NCBI GenBank assembly: GCA_028282545.1 | Contig: JANQHT010000044.1 | Span: 1 to 44,419, forward strand | Length of the DNA: 44,419 bases | Direction: 5' to 3' | From: Spirochaetales bacterium | GTDB lineage: Bacteria; Spirochaetota; Spirochaetia; DSM-27196; Alkalispirochaetaceae | In this document: positions 24,901 through 33,636 of the stretch, in pieces | Layout: every line of letters begins with the position of its first letter | Numbering within the stretch: the first letter of the stretch is position 1 | Translations under genes and position numbers: made by a program | The notes under the pieces: generated by a model | Seen by the model: the letters and a program-made list of their open reading frames with translations, nothing else | The model's database searches: none | Told to the model about the DNA's origin: nothing

Positions 24901-25860
24901 ATGGTAAGCATCGCACCCATGATGGACTGGACGACTCGTCACTACCGGTACTTCATGCGGAGAATTACAAAAAGAACGCTCCTCTACACAGAGATGATTA
25001 CCGCTGCGGCGATCGTGTACGGAGACGCACCGCACCTGTTGCGGTTCCACCCGGATGAACACCCCCTGGCGCTGCAGTTAGGGGGGGACGATCCGGGCCA
25101 GCTCGTCCGGGCGATGAAGCTCGCGGAACCCTTTGGGTATGACGAATACAACCTCAACGTGGGGTGTCCCAGTCCGCGGGTACAGCGCGGCAACTTCGGC
25201 GCGGTACTGATGGAACAACCGGAACTGGTGGCCGGATGCGTTCGTGCGATGCGCGATACAACGGATAGACCGGTCACGGTGAAACACCGCATCGGCGTCG
25301 AGGGGTGCGAAAGCTACGATGACATGCGACGGTTCGTCGACACGGTGGTTGCCGCCGGCGCCCGACGGTGCACCGTTCACGCCCGCATAGCGATCCTGGA
25401 GGGGCTGGACGCCAAGGAAAATCGAACCATCCCGCCCCTGCGCTACGAAGACGTCTATCGGCTCAAGCGTGAACTCCCGACGGTACCGATCGAGATCAAC
25501 GGTGGTATTCACGATCTAATGGAAGTGCGGCGCCATCTGGAACGGGTGGACGCCGTGATGATCGGACGCTCAGCCTACGCAAAGCCGTACCTTTTTGCTA
25601 CCGTTGACCGGGACCTCTTCGGCGTTGACGCGCCCGTTCCATCGCGGCGGGAGGTCGCAGAATCGATGTACGAGTACGTGGACGAGGTCCGACGGGAAGG
25701 GGTCCCGCCGCGTCGCGTTTTCGCGGCGATGCTGGGCCTCTTTGCCGGCTTGCCCGGCGCACGGGCATGGAAACGGTTGCTGAGCGGCAGACTCCCCGAG
25801 GAGGGTTCCGAGATCCTTGTCCGGGCGCTGGCGGCGGTTCCAGAGGAGAGCAAAGCATGA
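24901..25860 (+). CDS. dusA: tRNA-dihydrouridine synthase, DusA type
   Basis: A 319-residue flavoprotein that reduces uridine to dihydrouridine in the tRNA D-loop. The FMN-binding opening IAPMMDWT, the catalytic cysteine C89 in NLNVGCPSPRVQRGNFG and VKHRIGV are visible. VQRGNFGAVLM and the HARIAILEGL segment favour the DusA subgroup over DusB or DusC. The ATG two bases after the mnmA stop is used. The gene ends in an ATGA overlap with a small unknown gene. Confidence 0.93.
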   Translation: MVSIAPMMDWTTRHYRYFMRRITKRTLLYTEMITAAAIVYGDAPHLLRFHPDEHPLALQLGGDDPGQLVRAMKLAEPFGYDEYNLNVGCPSPRVQRGNFGAVLMEQPELVAGCVRAMRDTTDRPVTVKHRIGVEGCESYDDMRRFVDTVVAAGARRCTVHARIAILEGLDAKENRTIPPLRYEDVYRLKRELPTVPIEINGGIHDLMEVRRHLERVDAVMIGRSAYAKPYLFATVDRDLFGVDAPVPSRREVAESMYEYVDEVRREGVPPRRVFAAMLGLFAGLPGARAWKRLLSGRLPEEGSEILVRALAAVPEESKA

Positions 25861-26285
25861 AACGATCGGACCAACAGAACGAACTTGAATCGTACTGGAA
25901 CGACATGTCTGAATCGGTGGGTGAGCCGGTCGTGGCATACAACCTGGGACAGTACCTGGGCGGGATGGATACCGCCGGCCCGCTCTGGGGTCTGATCTTC
26001 ATCACGGATACGCGCCTTTTCTTTCGCCACTACCCGCAGGAGAACTGGTTTGCATCGATCATAACGAACCGCCGGTCGCGGCGCGGCGAAGAGGTCGCCT
26101 TCGAACTACCCCTATCGGAGGCGCGGCTGAGCGAACCGCCGGCGCGGACACTGCTTGAACGCCTCTTCTCCTCGCGCCCCCGGGCGTGCACACTCTCGCT
26201 TCCGGACGGAACGGAGTTTCTCTTTTCCGTGGAACACACGCCGGAACGATTCCTAACGGCGCTACGGCCGCGGTGCCGCACGTAA
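25857..26285 (+). CDS. Conserved-looking small protein, possible PH/GRAM-like fold
   Basis: A 142-residue cytoplasmic protein with no signal peptide or membrane span. The start ATG overlaps the dusA stop. The middle reads as a run of amphipathic beta strands (GLIFITDTRLFFRHYP, then EEVAFELPLSEA, then ACTLSLPDGTEFLFS) and ends in a helix, the general order of a PH or GRAM domain. This is inferred from pattern only, and I do not recognise the family. Coupling with dusA suggests co-expression but gives no function. It converges on galM across a 35-base gap holding a hairpin. Confidence 0.65.
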   Translation: MKRSDQQNELESYWNDMSESVGEPVVAYNLGQYLGGMDTAGPLWGLIFITDTRLFFRHYPQENWFASIITNRRSRRGEEVAFELPLSEARLSEPPARTLLERLFSSRPRACTLSLPDGTEFLFSVEHTPERFLTALRPRCRT

Positions 26286-26313
26286 CAGGCGCGCCCGCAG
26301 CGGCCTGTGCGTG
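26279..26313. terminator. Hairpin between convergent genes
   Basis: CACG-TA-ACAGGC (26279-26290) pairs with GCCTGT-G-CGTG (26303-26313), separated by a 12-nt loop. It occupies the gap between two convergent genes. No T-tract follows on either strand, so its role as a bidirectional terminator is tentative. Confidence 0.3.
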
Positions 26314-26320
26314 ACGGACG

Positions 26321-27379
26321 CTAGGCGTCGTCGGCAAAGGCGTATTCGGTTCGCTGATCCCACGTCTCGCCGGGGCGGAGAATCGTCGAGGGAAACTCCG
26401 GACGATTGACACTGTCCGGGTAGAACTGCGTCTCCAGGCAAAACGCCTCCTGCCCCGTCAGGGTCTCTCCTGACCGCCCTTGCCACCCGGCCAGGTTGTT
26501 GCCCGAGTAGAACTGGACACCGGGGCACGTGGACCGCACCGTTACCCGCCGCCCCGTTTGCGTGTTCCACACCTCTGCTACCGGGAGGAGCGTGGCCGGT
26601 TCGCCCGGTGACCATCCCCTGATCGCGTAGCAATGGTCATACCCGCCCTGGGGCAGTTCCGCCACGGCCGCGAAGTCGCGACCAATCGCCTTAGGAGCGC
26701 GGAAATCAAAGGGCGTTCCCGCCACTTCGACAAGTTCGCCGGCCGGCACCGATTCCCGGTCCACCGCCACGACGTGGTCGCTGTGAAGCTGGAGGAGGTG
26801 GTTGAGAATCGTGCCCACTCCCGCAAGGTTCCAGTAGGTGTGGTTGGTCACGTTGACGGGAGTCGGGGATGTCGTCGTTGCACGGTAGTGAAACGACAGC
26901 GTGCCGGTAGCGTCCACAGTGATCGTCACCGCGACCGTGAGTTCCCCGGGGTACCCCTCATCACCGTCGGGGCTGACAAGGGTCAGGCGAACGCCGGCCC
27001 GATCGTTGTCCGATATCGGTTCGCTCGAGAAGAGGTGTTTGTCGAAGCCGACGGAACCGCCGTGAAGGTGGAGCGTACCCTGGTTCCGCGTGATGTCGTA
27101 CCGGCGCCCGTCCAGTTCAAACCCGCCGCCGCTCACGCGGTTTGCTACGCGCCCCACCGTTGCCCCGAAATAGGGATGTCCGGATAGGTACTCCTCCAAC
27201 GTATCGTAGGCAAGGGTGATTTCGTCGAATGCACCGTTCCTGTCGGGTGCCCGAACACTCGTCACGATGCCACCGTAGTCGCTGACGGACACAACCAAGC
27301 GTCCCGGCGCTTCGATCGTATACAAAGTGGCCGCTCTCCCGTCGGGGAGGCGGCCGAAATTGCGAGATGTAACCGTCAT
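26321..27379 (-). CDS. galM: Aldose 1-epimerase (mutarotase)
   Basis: A 352-residue galactose mutarotase that interconverts alpha and beta anomers. The N-terminal YGGIVTSVRAPDR, GRVANRVSGGGF, the catalytic-histidine region NHTYWNLAG and the catalytic-glutamate region EAFCLETQFYPDSVN are visible. Length is typical. It lies nine bases downstream of the flavoprotein gene, within the same transcript. galE is elsewhere in the window, so Leloir-type sugar conversion is plausible, but no galK or galT is seen. Confidence 0.94.
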   Translation of the reverse strand: MTVTSRNFGRLPDGRAATLYTIEAPGRLVVSVSDYGGIVTSVRAPDRNGAFDEITLAYDTLEEYLSGHPYFGATVGRVANRVSGGGFELDGRRYDITRNQGTLHLHGGSVGFDKHLFSSEPISDNDRAGVRLTLVSPDGDEGYPGELTVAVTITVDATGTLSFHYRATTTSPTPVNVTNHTYWNLAGVGTILNHLLQLHSDHVVAVDRESVPAGELVEVAGTPFDFRAPKAIGRDFAAVAELPQGGYDHCYAIRGWSPGEPATLLPVAEVWNTQTGRRVTVRSTCPGVQFYSGNNLAGWQGRSGETLTGQEAFCLETQFYPDSVNRPEFPSTILRPGETWDQRTEYAFADDA

Positions 27380-27388
27380 GGAACCAAC

Positions 27389-28399
27389 TCAGACGGGGGG
27401 ACGTACGACGTAGTCGTCCGCTTTCAAGAGCATCTTCACGTACTGCGCACGGCGATAGGTCCACTTGTCGGGCGTCTTGGCGACGCTCAGCTTGCCGCGG
27501 AAATCATCGAGCGTTTCGTACCCTTTTCGATCCATCCAGGCGGCGATGTCACCGAGGATCGTTTCGATCACGGAAATGCGATTCAAATAGAGCGTACTGA
27601 CCGCTTGGAATACGTCCGCACCCGCCAGGAGGACCTCAACGGCGTCCTGGCCGGTGTGGATTCCGTTCGATGCGCAGATCGACGCCTTGGCGTTGCCGTG
27701 CAGCATCCCGACAAACCGGAGCGCCAGGCGGTGATCGCCGGAACTCGACAGGTTAAACGGGTATTTCCCCGTCTCCTTCTCGATGTTGAACGACGGGTGG
27801 AAGAGTCGGTTGAAGAGGACAAACCCATCCACACCGGCATCGTCCAGCTTTTTGAAGAAATCGAGGGGGCTTGTATAAAAGGGGCTCAGCTTGACCGAAA
27901 CGGGGATGGAGACCTTCGCCTTCACGCGGGAGAGCGCCTCCACCTGTTCCGCTTCGATCTCTGCAGAGCTTCGGTCAAAATCGACGGGGATGGCGAAAAA
28001 GTTGAGTTCGAGACCGTCTACACCGGTCTCGGCGAGTTTGACGGCCCACTCTTCCCACGTATCCGGGGTCACGCAGTTGAGACTGGCGATGATCGGCATG
28101 TCCGCCGCTTCCTTTGCCCGGCGAACCCACATGAGGTGCTCGTCCGGCCCGGAGTGCTCAATCTCTGGGAAGAGGCTCTGGATCTCCGCATCCAAGTTGT
28201 CGTTGATTGTAAGTTCCTCTTCCAACCGCCGACGCTGTGCCTGGATCTGCTCTTCGAACAGAGACTGGATGACAAGTGCTCCCGCACCGGCGTCTTCTAT
28301 CCGCTTGATCGAGTCCATATGGGCGGTCATGCTGCACGCACCGGCAACAAGCGGGTTTTTCAGCGCTATTCCCATGTAGGAAGAAGCTAAGTCTGCCAT
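27389..28399 (-). CDS. Dihydroorotate dehydrogenase-like FMN protein
   Basis: A 336-residue TIM-barrel flavoprotein of the dihydroorotate/dihydropyrimidine dehydrogenase superfamily. Visible parts are the N-terminal YMGIALKNPLVAGACSMT, SLNCVTPDTW, the VKLSPF phosphate-side strand and SNGIHTGQDAVEVLLAGAD at the FMN phosphate site. It lacks the usual Asn/Ser/Cys arrangement I expect of a true PyrD, and such copies often sit outside pyrimidine operons, so the substrate is unknown. AGGAG precedes the ATG, with a good promoter upstream. galM is the next gene. Confidence 0.85.
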   Translation of the reverse strand: MADLASSYMGIALKNPLVAGACSMTAHMDSIKRIEDAGAGALVIQSLFEEQIQAQRRRLEEELTINDNLDAEIQSLFPEIEHSGPDEHLMWVRRAKEAADMPIIASLNCVTPDTWEEWAVKLAETGVDGLELNFFAIPVDFDRSSAEIEAEQVEALSRVKAKVSIPVSVKLSPFYTSPLDFFKKLDDAGVDGFVLFNRLFHPSFNIEKETGKYPFNLSSSGDHRLALRFVGMLHGNAKASICASNGIHTGQDAVEVLLAGADVFQAVSTLYLNRISVIETILGDIAAWMDRKGYETLDDFRGKLSVAKTPDKWTYRRAQYVKMLLKADDYVVRPPV

Positions 28400-28438
28400 G
28401 TATTTCTCCTGTCGTGACGTGGGTATTGATTGCCTCCC

Positions 28439-28467
28439 ATCTTACGAGAGAGAGAGTAGGGCGTCAA
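28439..28467 (-). promoter_or_regulatory. Promoter of the flavoprotein-galM operon
   Basis: On the minus strand TTGACG (28462-28467) is followed after 17 nt by TAAGAT (28439-28444), 40 nt before the ATG at 28399. This accounts for the first part of the 310-base non-coding stretch 28400-28709; the rest is repeat copy 2. Confidence 0.6.
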
Positions 28468-28487
28468 TTCGGTGACTAATCGCCTAT

Positions 28488-28695
28488 CAGTTCGGATGTT
28501 GGAGATCACATGGCCTTGGCACGGTTCGAAGAACACAACGCTTGGCTTCGCTACGCTGCAGAGACGCGTTTTGTTCTCCGTTCCGGGCGCGCCTGGTGAC
28601 GTGTTTTCTCTATTGGCAAGGTGATCTCCAACATCCGAACTGCTTTTTGTTGGATAGAGACAATTTCGTCGGAGGGCTTATCGCCCTCCGTCCAA
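28488..28695 (-). repeat. Composite palindromic repeat, copy 2
   Basis: The best-preserved outer arms of the family: CAGTTCGGATGTTGGAGATCAC (28488-28509, 22 bases; given here only as arm coordinates plus its ends CAGTTCGG and GAGATCAC) pairs perfectly with 28621-28642. The core inverted repeat is at 28531-28541 and 28566-28576 with one mismatch. The hairpin CGGAGGGC/GCCCTCCG with a 5-nt loop is at 28670-28690, nearest the end of the solute-binding protein gene. It fills most of the gap between that gene and the flavoprotein promoter. Confidence 0.85.
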
Positions 28696-28709
28696 AACAA
28701 AATCGCTGA

Positions 28710-29936
28710 TCAGTCGCCCCGTTGCAGGTACCACGTATTCATCGCGGCCCGAACCTCGGAGGACAGATCGGAGGCATCGATCATCTGATCGTTGAGCAGC
28801 GGCACGAGGACCTCTTCCACCGCCTCGTTCCAGTACCTCGGTAGTTGGGGCGGCGCGTCGAGAAGGATATCCGGTACAATTTGTCCGCGAATTTCCGGGT
28901 ACACCCGCGCAAGCACGTCGCGGTTGACGCTGCCGAGCGTCGAGAAACCACCGAAATAGCCGAACCGCAGGATCCGATGCTCGATCTTCTTCAGGATCAA
29001 GTCCTCCTGCGTGGCCGGTGAGAAAAACCACTCCAGAAACGCCATGGCACTGCGTTCTCGCCTTGATTCGACTGGGATGCCCGCCCACACAACGGTATCG
29101 AGGATGGGGACACGGTTGTCCTGTGACGCCAGCCATCGATAACCGGCGTCCAGCCGCCGCTGCCAGTCGAGTTGGTCCGAAGACGCGGAGTACGCGAAGG
29201 CTATCCGGTTACGTTCAAGTTGGCGGGCCGGCGGATCGTACAGGTAGCGTTCGATAAACGCGGCCTCCGCGGCCCGGGACCCGGCAATGGCGGCACTCCA
29301 CCGGTCCAGCCAGTCCGATTCCAGGTCCAAGATGGCCGTGTCCCATCGCACCTGCTGCTCCAGGGACGCTGCAAACTCGACGCCCCGAAGTCGCAGAAGA
29401 TAGTAACGCGCAAGCGGATCGTATCCCGGGATAAAACCAAGGCGAATGGGCCGATCGTCATCGAAGCGGGAGAACTTCCGGCTGTTGGTCAGGATCTCTT
29501 CGGTGGAAATAAAGGTGTCGCGAAGCCGGAGATTCACCCGGGGATTGACGAGAATCATCGGCAATTCGTAGGCGAGCGGCACGAGCCGCGTCGTGTCGCC
29601 GTGCCGGGACGACTCGATCAGCGCCGGCAACGGGCGTTCTCCCAGGCCGGCGATGAGATCGTCCAGAGCAAGCAGACGCGCGGTAACGACCGGCGTGTTG
29701 ATGAACTCCCCGACCACGAGATCGGCGTCCATCTCTTCCCGGGCAAAGGCCGCTGCGAGATTGGGTTTGAACCGTACCTCCGCCTGCAGGTCGCCGGTAA
29801 CGTTGAACACCTCGCTGACAAAGGCCATCTCAGGCTGGTCGGTCCAGATAACCAGCCGTTCCTGCGCGAAGACCGTTCCCTGCAGCAGAAGAAGAGCGAA
29901 TGTCACCGAGAGAACGTGCCGGGGGCGGGAGCGCAC
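28710..29936 (-). CDS. Extracellular solute-binding protein
   Basis: A 408-residue exported protein. The GTG at 29936 shares its first base with the stop of the upstream aminotransferase. It gives a signal peptide (MRSRPRHVLSVTFALLLLQG, cut probably after VFA at about residue 24). The frame is open further upstream, but that part is aminotransferase read out of frame. The mature part starts with a strand like those of type-1 binding proteins (ERLVIWTDQPEMAFVSEVFN) and has the mixed alpha/beta pattern of that family. No lipobox cysteine is seen, so it is probably soluble in the periplasm. No ABC membrane genes lie nearby, so ligand and partner are unknown. Confidence 0.7.
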   Translation of the reverse strand: MRSRPRHVLSVTFALLLLQGTVFAQERLVIWTDQPEMAFVSEVFNVTGDLQAEVRFKPNLAAAFAREEMDADLVVGEFINTPVVTARLLALDDLIAGLGERPLPALIESSRHGDTTRLVPLAYELPMILVNPRVNLRLRDTFISTEEILTNSRKFSRFDDDRPIRLGFIPGYDPLARYYLLRLRGVEFAASLEQQVRWDTAILDLESDWLDRWSAAIAGSRAAEAAFIERYLYDPPARQLERNRIAFAYSASSDQLDWQRRLDAGYRWLASQDNRVPILDTVVWAGIPVESRRERSAMAFLEWFFSPATQEDLILKKIEHRILRFGYFGGFSTLGSVNRDVLARVYPEIRGQIVPDILLDAPPQLPRYWNEAVEEVLVPLLNDQMIDASDLSSEVRAAMNTWYLQRGD

Positions 29937-31231
29937 TAGGCGAGGCGCTCCGCAGCGGTGAATACCCGCTCGTACACGTCCTTTAGGTGCTCCTCGTCGA
30001 TGCCGGCAAAGGCGATACGGAGACAGTTGCTCTTGACGGCGATTGTCCCGACGCCCTCGTTTAGCAGTGCCTGGCGAATCGCCTCCGCGTTGTTCCCGGC
30101 GCAGCGAAAACTCATGAAGTACCCTGCGTTGCACGGAAGCGGTTGTAGCGACGGGGCTCGCCCGCGGGATTCCTTATCCGCTAGAATCGCCTGCAGCGTT
30201 CTGAAGCGACTCTTCAATGCGTCCAGGGCGCGCGCTTTCTGTTTCGCGTAATCGGGATCCTTGTAGGTGTGAACCAGCAGGTTCTGCGCCACCGTGCTCG
30301 AACTCGACACGGCGGACCGGATTGCACCGGCGTACTTCTTCTCCAGCGCCGCCGTTTCCTCAGGACGCATACCCTTTGCGGCGTAGCTGACAAACCCGAC
30401 GCGGTAGCCCCAGGCGAAGTCTTCCTTGGTGGCACCGTCGACCTTGACTGCAAGAATGTTCTCGCTACGATTCGCCAGTCGCGCGAAGAGCGACTCCCGG
30501 TAGCTGTTGTCGTCGTAGAAGAGTCCGAAGTAGGCGTCGTCCAGGATGACAAGCACCGGTACCGACTCCGCCGCCCGGGCGAGGGTCGTTTCTACAAAGA
30601 GGGCGTCCTCCGGTGTAGGCGAGTACCCGGCGGGGTTGTTGGGAAAGTTCAGGATGAGCGCCACCTTTCCCTCCGCCGCCGATTGATCCACGGCCGCCGC
30701 AAAAGCGTCGCGATTGAACACTCCCCGTTCGTCGAAAAACGAGAACTCCCGGATCGCCGCGCGGCAGCGCTGTTCAACGATCAGACGATAGTTGCCCCAG
30801 AAGAGGTCCGGAACGAGTACCGTCTCGCCCGGGTCAACAAAGAGTTCCGCTGAAACTACGATTCCCGGTGTCAGCCCGGGGACAACGATCGGGAGCGAAA
30901 ACGGAATCCCCCCAAGCGATGGATTTTTGGAGACGATCTGCTGCTTCCAAAGTTCGCGAAGCTCGCGCACCCCCGTGGTCGGAGCGTAAGCGACGCTCTC
31001 TTTCGCCGACAGCTCCGGCAGGAGGCGGTCCGTGATCGCCAGGTGCATCGGCTCCGGCCCCTCGTAGGCCATCCCCACGGTCGCGTCGAAACGGACGCCC
31101 CGCGCCTTGGCCTCCGCGGCCTGGGCCACGTTGCCCTTTGGGAAGTAGATTCGCCGCCCGAAGTCGCTGAGCAGGCGGGATACCACGCTGTTGGAAAGTG
31201 CATCGTTGAGTTCGACGGCCGGTGCGTTCAT
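29936..31231 (-). CDS. Class I/II aminotransferase
   Basis: A 431-residue fold-type I PLP aminotransferase. Substrate and cofactor motifs are NFPNNPAGYSP (195-205), DDAYFGLFYD (231-240) and the Schiff-base lysine K269 in VDGATKEDFAWGYRVGF. It is likely cytoplasmic and acts on an amino acid; the specificity is not predictable. Its promoter sits so close that the transcript may begin at the ATG. It overlaps the solute-binding protein gene by one base (TAGTG), suggesting amino-acid transport and metabolism are linked. Confidence 0.88.
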   Translation of the reverse strand: MNAPAVELNDALSNSVVSRLLSDFGRRIYFPKGNVAQAAEAKARGVRFDATVGMAYEGPEPMHLAITDRLLPELSAKESVAYAPTTGVRELRELWKQQIVSKNPSLGGIPFSLPIVVPGLTPGIVVSAELFVDPGETVLVPDLFWGNYRLIVEQRCRAAIREFSFFDERGVFNRDAFAAAVDQSAAEGKVALILNFPNNPAGYSPTPEDALFVETTLARAAESVPVLVILDDAYFGLFYDDNSYRESLFARLANRSENILAVKVDGATKEDFAWGYRVGFVSYAAKGMRPEETAALEKKYAGAIRSAVSSSSTVAQNLLVHTYKDPDYAKQKARALDALKSRFRTLQAILADKESRGRAPSLQPLPCNAGYFMSFRCAGNNAEAIRQALLNEGVGTIAVKSNCLRIAFAGIDEEHLKDVYERVFTAAERLA

Positions 31232-31237
31232 GACCCC

Positions 31238-31266
31238 ACTATACCGCGTCGCGAATTGACGGTAAA
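31238..31266 (-). promoter_or_regulatory. Promoter of the aminotransferase gene, possibly giving a leaderless transcript
   Basis: On the minus strand TTTACC (31261-31266), a 17-nt spacer and TATAGT (31238-31243) precede the ATG at 31231 by only six bases (GGGGTC). A start 6-8 nt after the -10 would coincide with the initiation codon. There is no room for a ribosome site. Confidence 0.5.
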
Positions 31267-31285
31267 CCGAATTTCGGGGTATGAA
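31256..31285 (+). promoter_or_regulatory. Candidate promoter of the DUF5312-like gene
   Basis: TTGACG (31256-31261), an 18-nt spacer and TATGAA (31280-31285) lie five bases before the GTG at 31291. Its -35 overlaps the -35 of the divergent aminotransferase promoter. The -10 is moderate. A leaderless transcript is again possible. Confidence 0.35.
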
Positions 31286-31290
31286 GTCTC

Positions 31291-32850
31291 GTGACCAGTG
31301 ATGAGGGAACCCCGGCGCCGGGCGGTAGCGGGTTCTTCGACAAGATCCTCGGTTTGTTTTTTGGCCTCGGCGATCCGCAGCGCGAGAAGCGACGACAGGT
31401 AAAGAACCTCGCCAAGACCTTTTCCCGGGACAAGTATAAGTTTTACCGCCCCCGCACGGGCGAGATCCTCGGCGCCTTCGGAAAATTCTACTACGAGATC
31501 TACAAGATCACCTCCGGAGTGAACTCGCTGATCCAGAAGAGCGAGACGGAGGGTGCGCTCAAGGTCGTCGCGATCCAGTCTCATCTGAGCGAACAGCAGA
31601 TAGCACTCCTGGAACGTCTGAGCGAGAAAAGCATCCGCGAACGAGCCCGGGGCGCGGAGGCGCGCGCCGTCGTGGACGAGGTCAAACGGGATCTCGTCGC
31701 GTTTGTTGGAACCTTTGACGGTGAACGGATCGGCCGAATCAATACCATCTACAACCAACTCCGCGCCTTTGTGGAGTTCTGCTCGTATGACTTCTACTTC
31801 ACGCTGCGGATGTTCGACTCCGCGATCAGCGAAGGGACGTTCTCCTATAAACCGAGATTCGAGCCGATCAACGCCGAGTACGTCATCGACAACATCCGTG
31901 ACTTCATCGAGAGCGCCGGTTCGTTGCCGCCCGACACCGACTGGAACGCCCTCTTTGACGTGATTCAGTCCTATCGCGGCGTGGATCCGGTCAACCGCGA
32001 TTCCTGGCGCAAGGTTGCACGGGTCCTCTTCGAAGTCCTCGGGAGCGAAGTCCTCCTGCGTATGGTTCGGCACGCCACGGAGGATCCCTTCTGGAAACCG
32101 TCGTACTCCCGGTACGACGCGCGTATCGTTCAACCTTACCTGGATCAGACCAAGGCCGAAGCGGAGCAGGTACTCAAGCGAATCGCCGACGAGCGGAAGA
32201 ACTCAAAGATCGAGCAGTTGGTTCAGAAAGTGTTCGGAACCACCGCGGTTGCCCGTGCTCGCAACTACACCGAGAAGGCAAACCTGCTGATCACCAAGAG
32301 AAACGAAACGGGTTTTCTCCACACCGCCGCCTACAACTACCTCAAAGCGTACTTGATCGATCTCTTCAAACGGGACGTTCGTGAGGTTGCCCAGGATATC
32401 CTTATCGTTCGCGGCAAGTGGACCACCAACGTGCACTCCCAGCAGCTTTCCGATGCGTACCACGCCATGCTTTCGGTATCTCAGCAAGTAGTCGCCTTTG
32501 ACGACGGCCTCGCGGATGAAGGCGACACCGGCCAGCGCTTGCGAAAGGCGATGTCTCGGGTCATCGCACGGGATCCCAGTTCAGGGCGCCCGCTTCGGGA
32601 GGTCCTCAACGAGGTCAACGGCCAGGCGTTGAACATGATCAACGAGGCCGCGCAGAACCTTATCGTCATCGGTAAGATCTTTAAGCAGTTGATCGAAGAC
32701 GTTGACCGGAAGGACCACGAAATGATCATCAACTGGAAAGAACTCAACGCCATGGTCGAGGAGGAGATCAAGACAGAGATGTCGACGATCTACCGACAGA
32801 TGTACTACATGGTCCAGCTGCTGCAGGTCTACGTAAAACGCTCGGGATAG
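31291..32850 (+). CDS. Large helical protein, spirochaete-specific (DUF5312-like)
   Basis: A 519-residue protein, mostly charged and helical, with no signal peptide or membrane span apart from a short hydrophobic stretch near residues 15-27 (FFDKILGLFFGLG). It resembles a family annotated as DUF5312 in Treponema and related spirochaetes, from memory of overall layout. Notable segments are KFYRPRTGEILGAFGKFYYE (residues 50-69) and KNYLKAYLIDLFKRDV-like 'NYLKAYLIDLFKRDVRE' near 345. The start is a GTG with a weak ribosome site. It ends three bases before the convergent ogt gene. Function is unknown; a cytoskeletal or envelope-linked role would be a guess. Confidence 0.75.
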   Translation: MTSDEGTPAPGGSGFFDKILGLFFGLGDPQREKRRQVKNLAKTFSRDKYKFYRPRTGEILGAFGKFYYEIYKITSGVNSLIQKSETEGALKVVAIQSHLSEQQIALLERLSEKSIRERARGAEARAVVDEVKRDLVAFVGTFDGERIGRINTIYNQLRAFVEFCSYDFYFTLRMFDSAISEGTFSYKPRFEPINAEYVIDNIRDFIESAGSLPPDTDWNALFDVIQSYRGVDPVNRDSWRKVARVLFEVLGSEVLLRMVRHATEDPFWKPSYSRYDARIVQPYLDQTKAEAEQVLKRIADERKNSKIEQLVQKVFGTTAVARARNYTEKANLLITKRNETGFLHTAAYNYLKAYLIDLFKRDVREVAQDILIVRGKWTTNVHSQQLSDAYHAMLSVSQQVVAFDDGLADEGDTGQRLRKAMSRVIARDPSSGRPLREVLNEVNGQALNMINEAAQNLIVIGKIFKQLIEDVDRKDHEMIINWKELNAMVEEEIKTEMSTIYRQMYYMVQLLQVYVKRSG

Positions 32851-32853
32851 GGC

Positions 32854-33363
32854 CTAGACCGTTCGCGGCGCCCGTTCCAGATCGAGGAGCTGCTCCTTGA
32901 TCCTGCGTCCCTGTTCGTCGGCGAGGGTTCGTTTCGCGTAGTTCCCGATACCACCGGTCGCCGGAACAACCCGGTGGCACGGTACAACGATCACCACCGG
33001 ATTCGTCGCCACCGCACCGCCCACGGCTTGGGCGCCGTTCCGATGCCCGATCTTCTGGGCCAGCGCCCCGTAGGTTATCGTTTCACCGAAGTTGAGTTTT
33101 CGGAGCCTTCCCCACACCGTCTGCTGAAAGGGTGTGCCCCGCATGTTCACCGGGACGGAGAACGTTCGCCGATCGCCTGCGAAGTACTGGTTGAGCTGGA
33201 ACTCCAGCTCCCCGCAGGCGTATTTGTTGACCTCGTGTTCCTCATCGGACAACTCGTGAGAGAAGTCGGTATAGGAGATCCGAACGGCGGCGCCCGAACG
33301 ATCAACTGCGAGGTACAGGGGACCCACCGGGCTCTCGAACACGTGGGTGTATAGATGAATCAC
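32854..33363 (-). CDS. ogt: Methylated-DNA--protein-cysteine methyltransferase
   Basis: A 169-residue suicide repair protein that removes methyl groups from O6-methylguanine. The acceptor cysteine is C129 in VVPCHRVV, and the helix-turn-helix residues appear in ITYGALAQKIGHRNGAQAVG. The N-terminal domain is short, as in Ogt. The start is a GTG at 33363 without an evident ribosome site. It is followed upstream by repeat copy 3. The segment after PCHRVV is VPATGGIGNYA where homologues usually have a GxLxGYxxG pattern, a mild divergence. Confidence 0.93.
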   Translation of the reverse strand: MIHLYTHVFESPVGPLYLAVDRSGAAVRISYTDFSHELSDEEHEVNKYACGELEFQLNQYFAGDRRTFSVPVNMRGTPFQQTVWGRLRKLNFGETITYGALAQKIGHRNGAQAVGGAVATNPVVIVVPCHRVVPATGGIGNYAKRTLADEQGRRIKEQLLDLERAPRTV

Positions 33364-33425
33364 GCGGCGATGGTAGCACCGCTAGAGCGACGGTGCAAGC
33401 CAATCAACGGGCAAACAGCAGATCG

Positions 33426-33636
33426 CATTTTGAAAATCACATGACCTTGGCACAGTTCGAAGAACAAAACGCTGGGCTTCGCTGCGCTGCAGAGACGCGT
33501 TTTGTTCTTCTTTCCGGGCGCGGCTGGTGACATTCACCTCCAATCGGCCGTGTGATCTCCAAAATGAGACCTACCTGTCCTTTGACAGAGACAACGTCGT
33601 CGGAGGGCTCGCCGTGCTCCCTCCATTATGAGAATT
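33426..33636 (-). repeat. Composite palindromic repeat, copy 3
   Basis: Outer arms are CATTTTGAAAATCAC (33426-33440) and GTGATCTCCAAAATG (33552-33566), 13 of 15 pairing. The core is a perfect 14-bp inverted repeat, GAAGAACAAAACGC (33459-33472) with 33497-33510. The hairpin has decayed: only GGAGGG (33602-33607) and CCCTCC (33619-33624) pair. The outer TIR-like end supplies the last codons and TAA of the DNA methyltransferase. It fills the gap between ogt and that gene. Confidence 0.85.

Noticed and set aside
28710-30134. Longer solute-binding protein with a 66-residue N-terminal extension
   Set aside because: The extension is the aminotransferase end read in another frame; the signal peptide follows the GTG at 29936.
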